Positions 62,554-64,000 of a stretch of 64,000 nt of DNA are shown piece after piece (within the stretch, counting starts at the first letter, position 1; each line of letters opens with the position of its first letter). The stretch comes from Bacillus sp. SM2101. Lineage in GTDB: Bacteria > Bacillota > Bacilli > Bacillales > SM2101. The position numbers and the translations under genes were made by a program. The stretch covers positions 62,001-126,000 of the forward strand of contig NZ_JAEUFG010000007.1 in the NCBI RefSeq assembly GCF_018588585.1, given 5' to 3'. A model generated the notes under the pieces. The model saw only the letters and a list, made by a program, of their open reading frames with translations, did no database searches and was not told where the DNA came from.

Positions 62554-62708
62554 GATTCTTTTCTTATACGTTTTTGCTATGATTACTAAAACATGGACAG
62601 TATGATCTGTTTTATGAAAGCTCATACAAATAGAAAAGATGTCACGAACGCAAGGGGTTACGTCTTAGATCTAATAACGAAAAAGCAACAATCAATGCGA
62701 AAACAGCC
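62554..62708 (+). repeat. MITE-like dispersed repeat, complete copy
   Basis: Left end GATTCTTTTCTTATACGTTT, core AATAGAAAAGATGTCACGAA and right end GCAACAATCAATGCGAAAAC-AGCC. It ends about 40 bp before the YjcZ-like gene at 62747, whose promoter must lie close to or inside it. Confidence 0.75.
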
Positions 62709-62746
62709 TTAAACCATATTATTCACTTGATAGGAGGTTTTAAAAA

Positions 62747-62839
62747 ATGAGTCATACTACTACCTTCATTCCAATTTTGGTTATCGTATTATTTATCCTA
62801 TTAATTATCGTCTTATGTAATTGTAATGTTGTGTGCTAG
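62747..62839 (+). CDS. YjcZ-family sporulation peptide 1
   Basis: A 30-residue peptide. The polar start MSHTTTFIP leads into one hydrophobic helix (ILVIVLFILLIIVL) and ends CNCNVVC. The FxxILVxFILLIIV-like pattern is that of YjcZ-family proteins, which are tiny spore-associated membrane peptides. TAGGAGG lies 8 bp upstream. The terminal Cys cluster is unusual. Confidence 0.82.
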   Translation: MSHTTTFIPILVIVLFILLIIVLCNCNVVC

Positions 62840-62894
62840 ACGGGTACAATTTTAAGTATTTATATATACAACTTGAAAGGAGGTTGAAACTATC

Positions 62895-63044
62895 ATGTGT
62901 TACGGTGTGTCACGAAGTTATGGTTACGGTCCATCTTGTAGTCATGGTTACGGTCCATCTAGTAATAGTTCATTCGCTGTAATTGTTGTGTTGTTTATTC
63001 TATTAGTTATCGTACTTTTTACTGTCGCTAGAGCCGTTTGTTAA
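62895..63044 (+). CDS. YjcZ-family sporulation peptide 2
   Basis: A 49-residue peptide. A Gly/Tyr/Ser-rich start with an internal repeat (YGYGPSCSHGYGPSS) precedes one hydrophobic helix (FAVIVVLFILLVIVLFTV) ending RAVC. The Gly-Tyr-rich head plus the FAVIVVLFILLVIV helix is the classic YjcZ form. AAAGGAGG precedes the ATG. It follows peptide 1 by 55 bp and likely shares its transcript. Confidence 0.88.
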   Translation: MCYGVSRSYGYGPSCSHGYGPSSNSSFAVIVVLFILLVIVLFTVARAVC

Positions 63045-63069
63045 TTCATTATCTTGCAATATAACAAAT

Positions 63070-63122
63070 AGAGCATAAAATACAAAGCATTTAATCAACT
63101 GCTTTTATTTCATGCTCTCTAT
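63070..63122 (+). terminator. Hairpin after the YjcZ pair
   Basis: AGAGCATAAAATACAAAGCA pairs in part with TGCTTTTATTTCATGCTCT, followed by CTATTT. It probably ends the peptide transcript. Confidence 0.75.
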
Positions 63123-63227
63123 TTGATATTCTTTAAAGTAATGCAATCTTGCCTTGGAAATCACTTACATACCAATGAACGAACGTTTGTAATTTGTTCC
63201 CATTACTTAAGGATGTTAGCTTGGAAA

Positions 63228-63791
63228 TTATGACGATTGATTGCATACGCAATCTACTACGTGATCATTTACCATACCAACAGCTTGCATAAAAGCATAA
63301 CAAATTGTTGTTCCAACAAATTTAAAACCTCGCTTTTTTAAATCCTTGCTAAGTGCATCGCTAATTGGAGTTGAAACCGGTACTTCTTCAATAGATTGAA
63401 AGTGATTTTGGATAGGCTTTCCATCAACGAATGACCAAATATAATTAGAGAAAGAGCCGACCTCTTCTACCACCCTTAAATAGCTTTGTGCATTTGTAAC
63501 AGCAGCTCGTATTTTTAACTTATTCCGAACTATCCCTTTATTATTTAATAAGCTTTGAATCTTTTCTTCATCATATTTAGCTATTAACTCAGGATCAAAC
63601 CCATCAAATGCTTTGCGATAGTTCTCTCTCTTTTTTAAAATGGTGTACCAACTTAATCCCGCTTGTGCTCCTTCCAACAAAATGTACTCAAACAAAAGAC
63701 GGCCATCATAAACAGGTACACCCCACTCCTTATCATGGTAATGTATATATAAAGGGTCATCATTTACCCATTCGCAACGTTTAACAGTCAT
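63228..63791 (-). CDS. tag: DNA-3-methyladenine glycosylase I
   Basis: A 187-residue base-excision repair enzyme of the TagA family. The zinc-site Cys and signature CEWVNDDPLYIHYHDKEWG lie at the N-terminus, QAGLSWYTILKKRENYRKAF follows, and FVGTTICYAFMQAVGMVNDHVVDC holds the C-terminal zinc ligands. It removes 3-methyladenine from DNA. ATG 63791 has GAGGAG 8 bp upstream, while a longer start at 63809 covers it. The gene is isolated, and 63810-64000 has no recognised feature. Confidence 0.95.
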   Translation of the reverse strand: MTVKRCEWVNDDPLYIHYHDKEWGVPVYDGRLLFEYILLEGAQAGLSWYTILKKRENYRKAFDGFDPELIAKYDEEKIQSLLNNKGIVRNKLKIRAAVTNAQSYLRVVEEVGSFSNYIWSFVDGKPIQNHFQSIEEVPVSTPISDALSKDLKKRGFKFVGTTICYAFMQAVGMVNDHVVDCVCNQSS

Positions 63792-64000
63792 ATAGCAAAC
63801 TCCTCTCAATACATTTAAAAAACTACTATCGCTAGAACTATTATTGTAGTGATATTATAGCTATCATTACTTGTATTTTTCATCGTTGTTTCAAGATATG
63901 TATATAGGAAAGTCGGAAAATAAACATAAGGAAATCCTCGATAACAACATACTTTTTTAACGGCTCATATTCAGAATCAGTATATATTTTAGGTACAACT

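Overview
The window is a stretch of low-GC (about one third G+C) bacterial chromosome. It most likely comes from an endospore-forming member of the Bacillaceae. The evidence is two GerAB-type germination permeases, two tiny YjcZ-type sporulation proteins, a bacterial nitric oxide synthase, a GntR (YtrA)-type ABC cassette, a PadR/DUF1700/DUF4097 operon, an oppABCDF operon and strong AGGAGG ribosome sites throughout. No rRNA, tRNA, CRISPR array, prophage or full-length insertion sequence was seen. Genus assignment is not possible from sequence alone.

Layout. 1-3.5 kb: the start of a DNA2/NAM7-like helicase, an AlaX editing protein and an aminoglycoside/choline-kinase-like phosphotransferase. 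4-8.6 kb: two paralogous GntR + ABC ATPase + permease cassettes in opposite orientation, sharing a palindromic operator. 8.8-10.5 kb: a CsoR-family sensor with a MATE exporter. 11.5-17.3 kb: an oppABCDF operon. 18-23.2 kb: a two-component system and its FtsX-type ABC transporter, with three 11-bp direct repeats in front of the ABC genes. 23.8-26.4 kb: flavohaemoglobin and a XerS-like recombinase with a dif-like inverted repeat directly upstream. 26.8-31 kb: an orphan GerAB permease and a TetR-linked ABC-2 exporter. 31.7-35.4 kb: an unusual PyrD-like membrane fusion, then a HAD phosphatase overlapping a glycerol-1-phosphate dehydrogenase. 35.6-37.4 kb: DUF4097/DUF1700/PadR. 38-40.5 kb: small proteins and an Old Yellow Enzyme.

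40.9-52.3 kb holds five paralogous secreted CAP-domain (YkwD-like) genes. They are interspersed with a DUF218 protein, a VanY-type carboxypeptidase and nitric oxide synthase. 53-64 kb carries a second orphan GerAB, a Cys-rich hypothetical protein, GNAT, a DUF4177-like protein, a sugar-nucleotide epimerase, a YwqE-type PHP phosphatase, FetAB, a DacF-type carboxypeptidase, two YjcZ-like peptides and 3-methyladenine DNA glycosylase I.

The strongest signal not explained by genes is a family of about 130-165 bp dispersed elements. They have imperfect 25-bp terminal inverted repeats and occur about 16 times, whole or partial, almost only between genes. Two copies are flanked by 7-bp direct repeats, as expected for a MITE. 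They are densest inside the CAP-gene array. Cell-envelope genes (CAP proteins, two DD-carboxypeptidases, DUF218, epimerase, YwqE, germination permeases) dominate the second half. Nitric oxide production (NOS) and detoxification (Hmp) are both encoded here.
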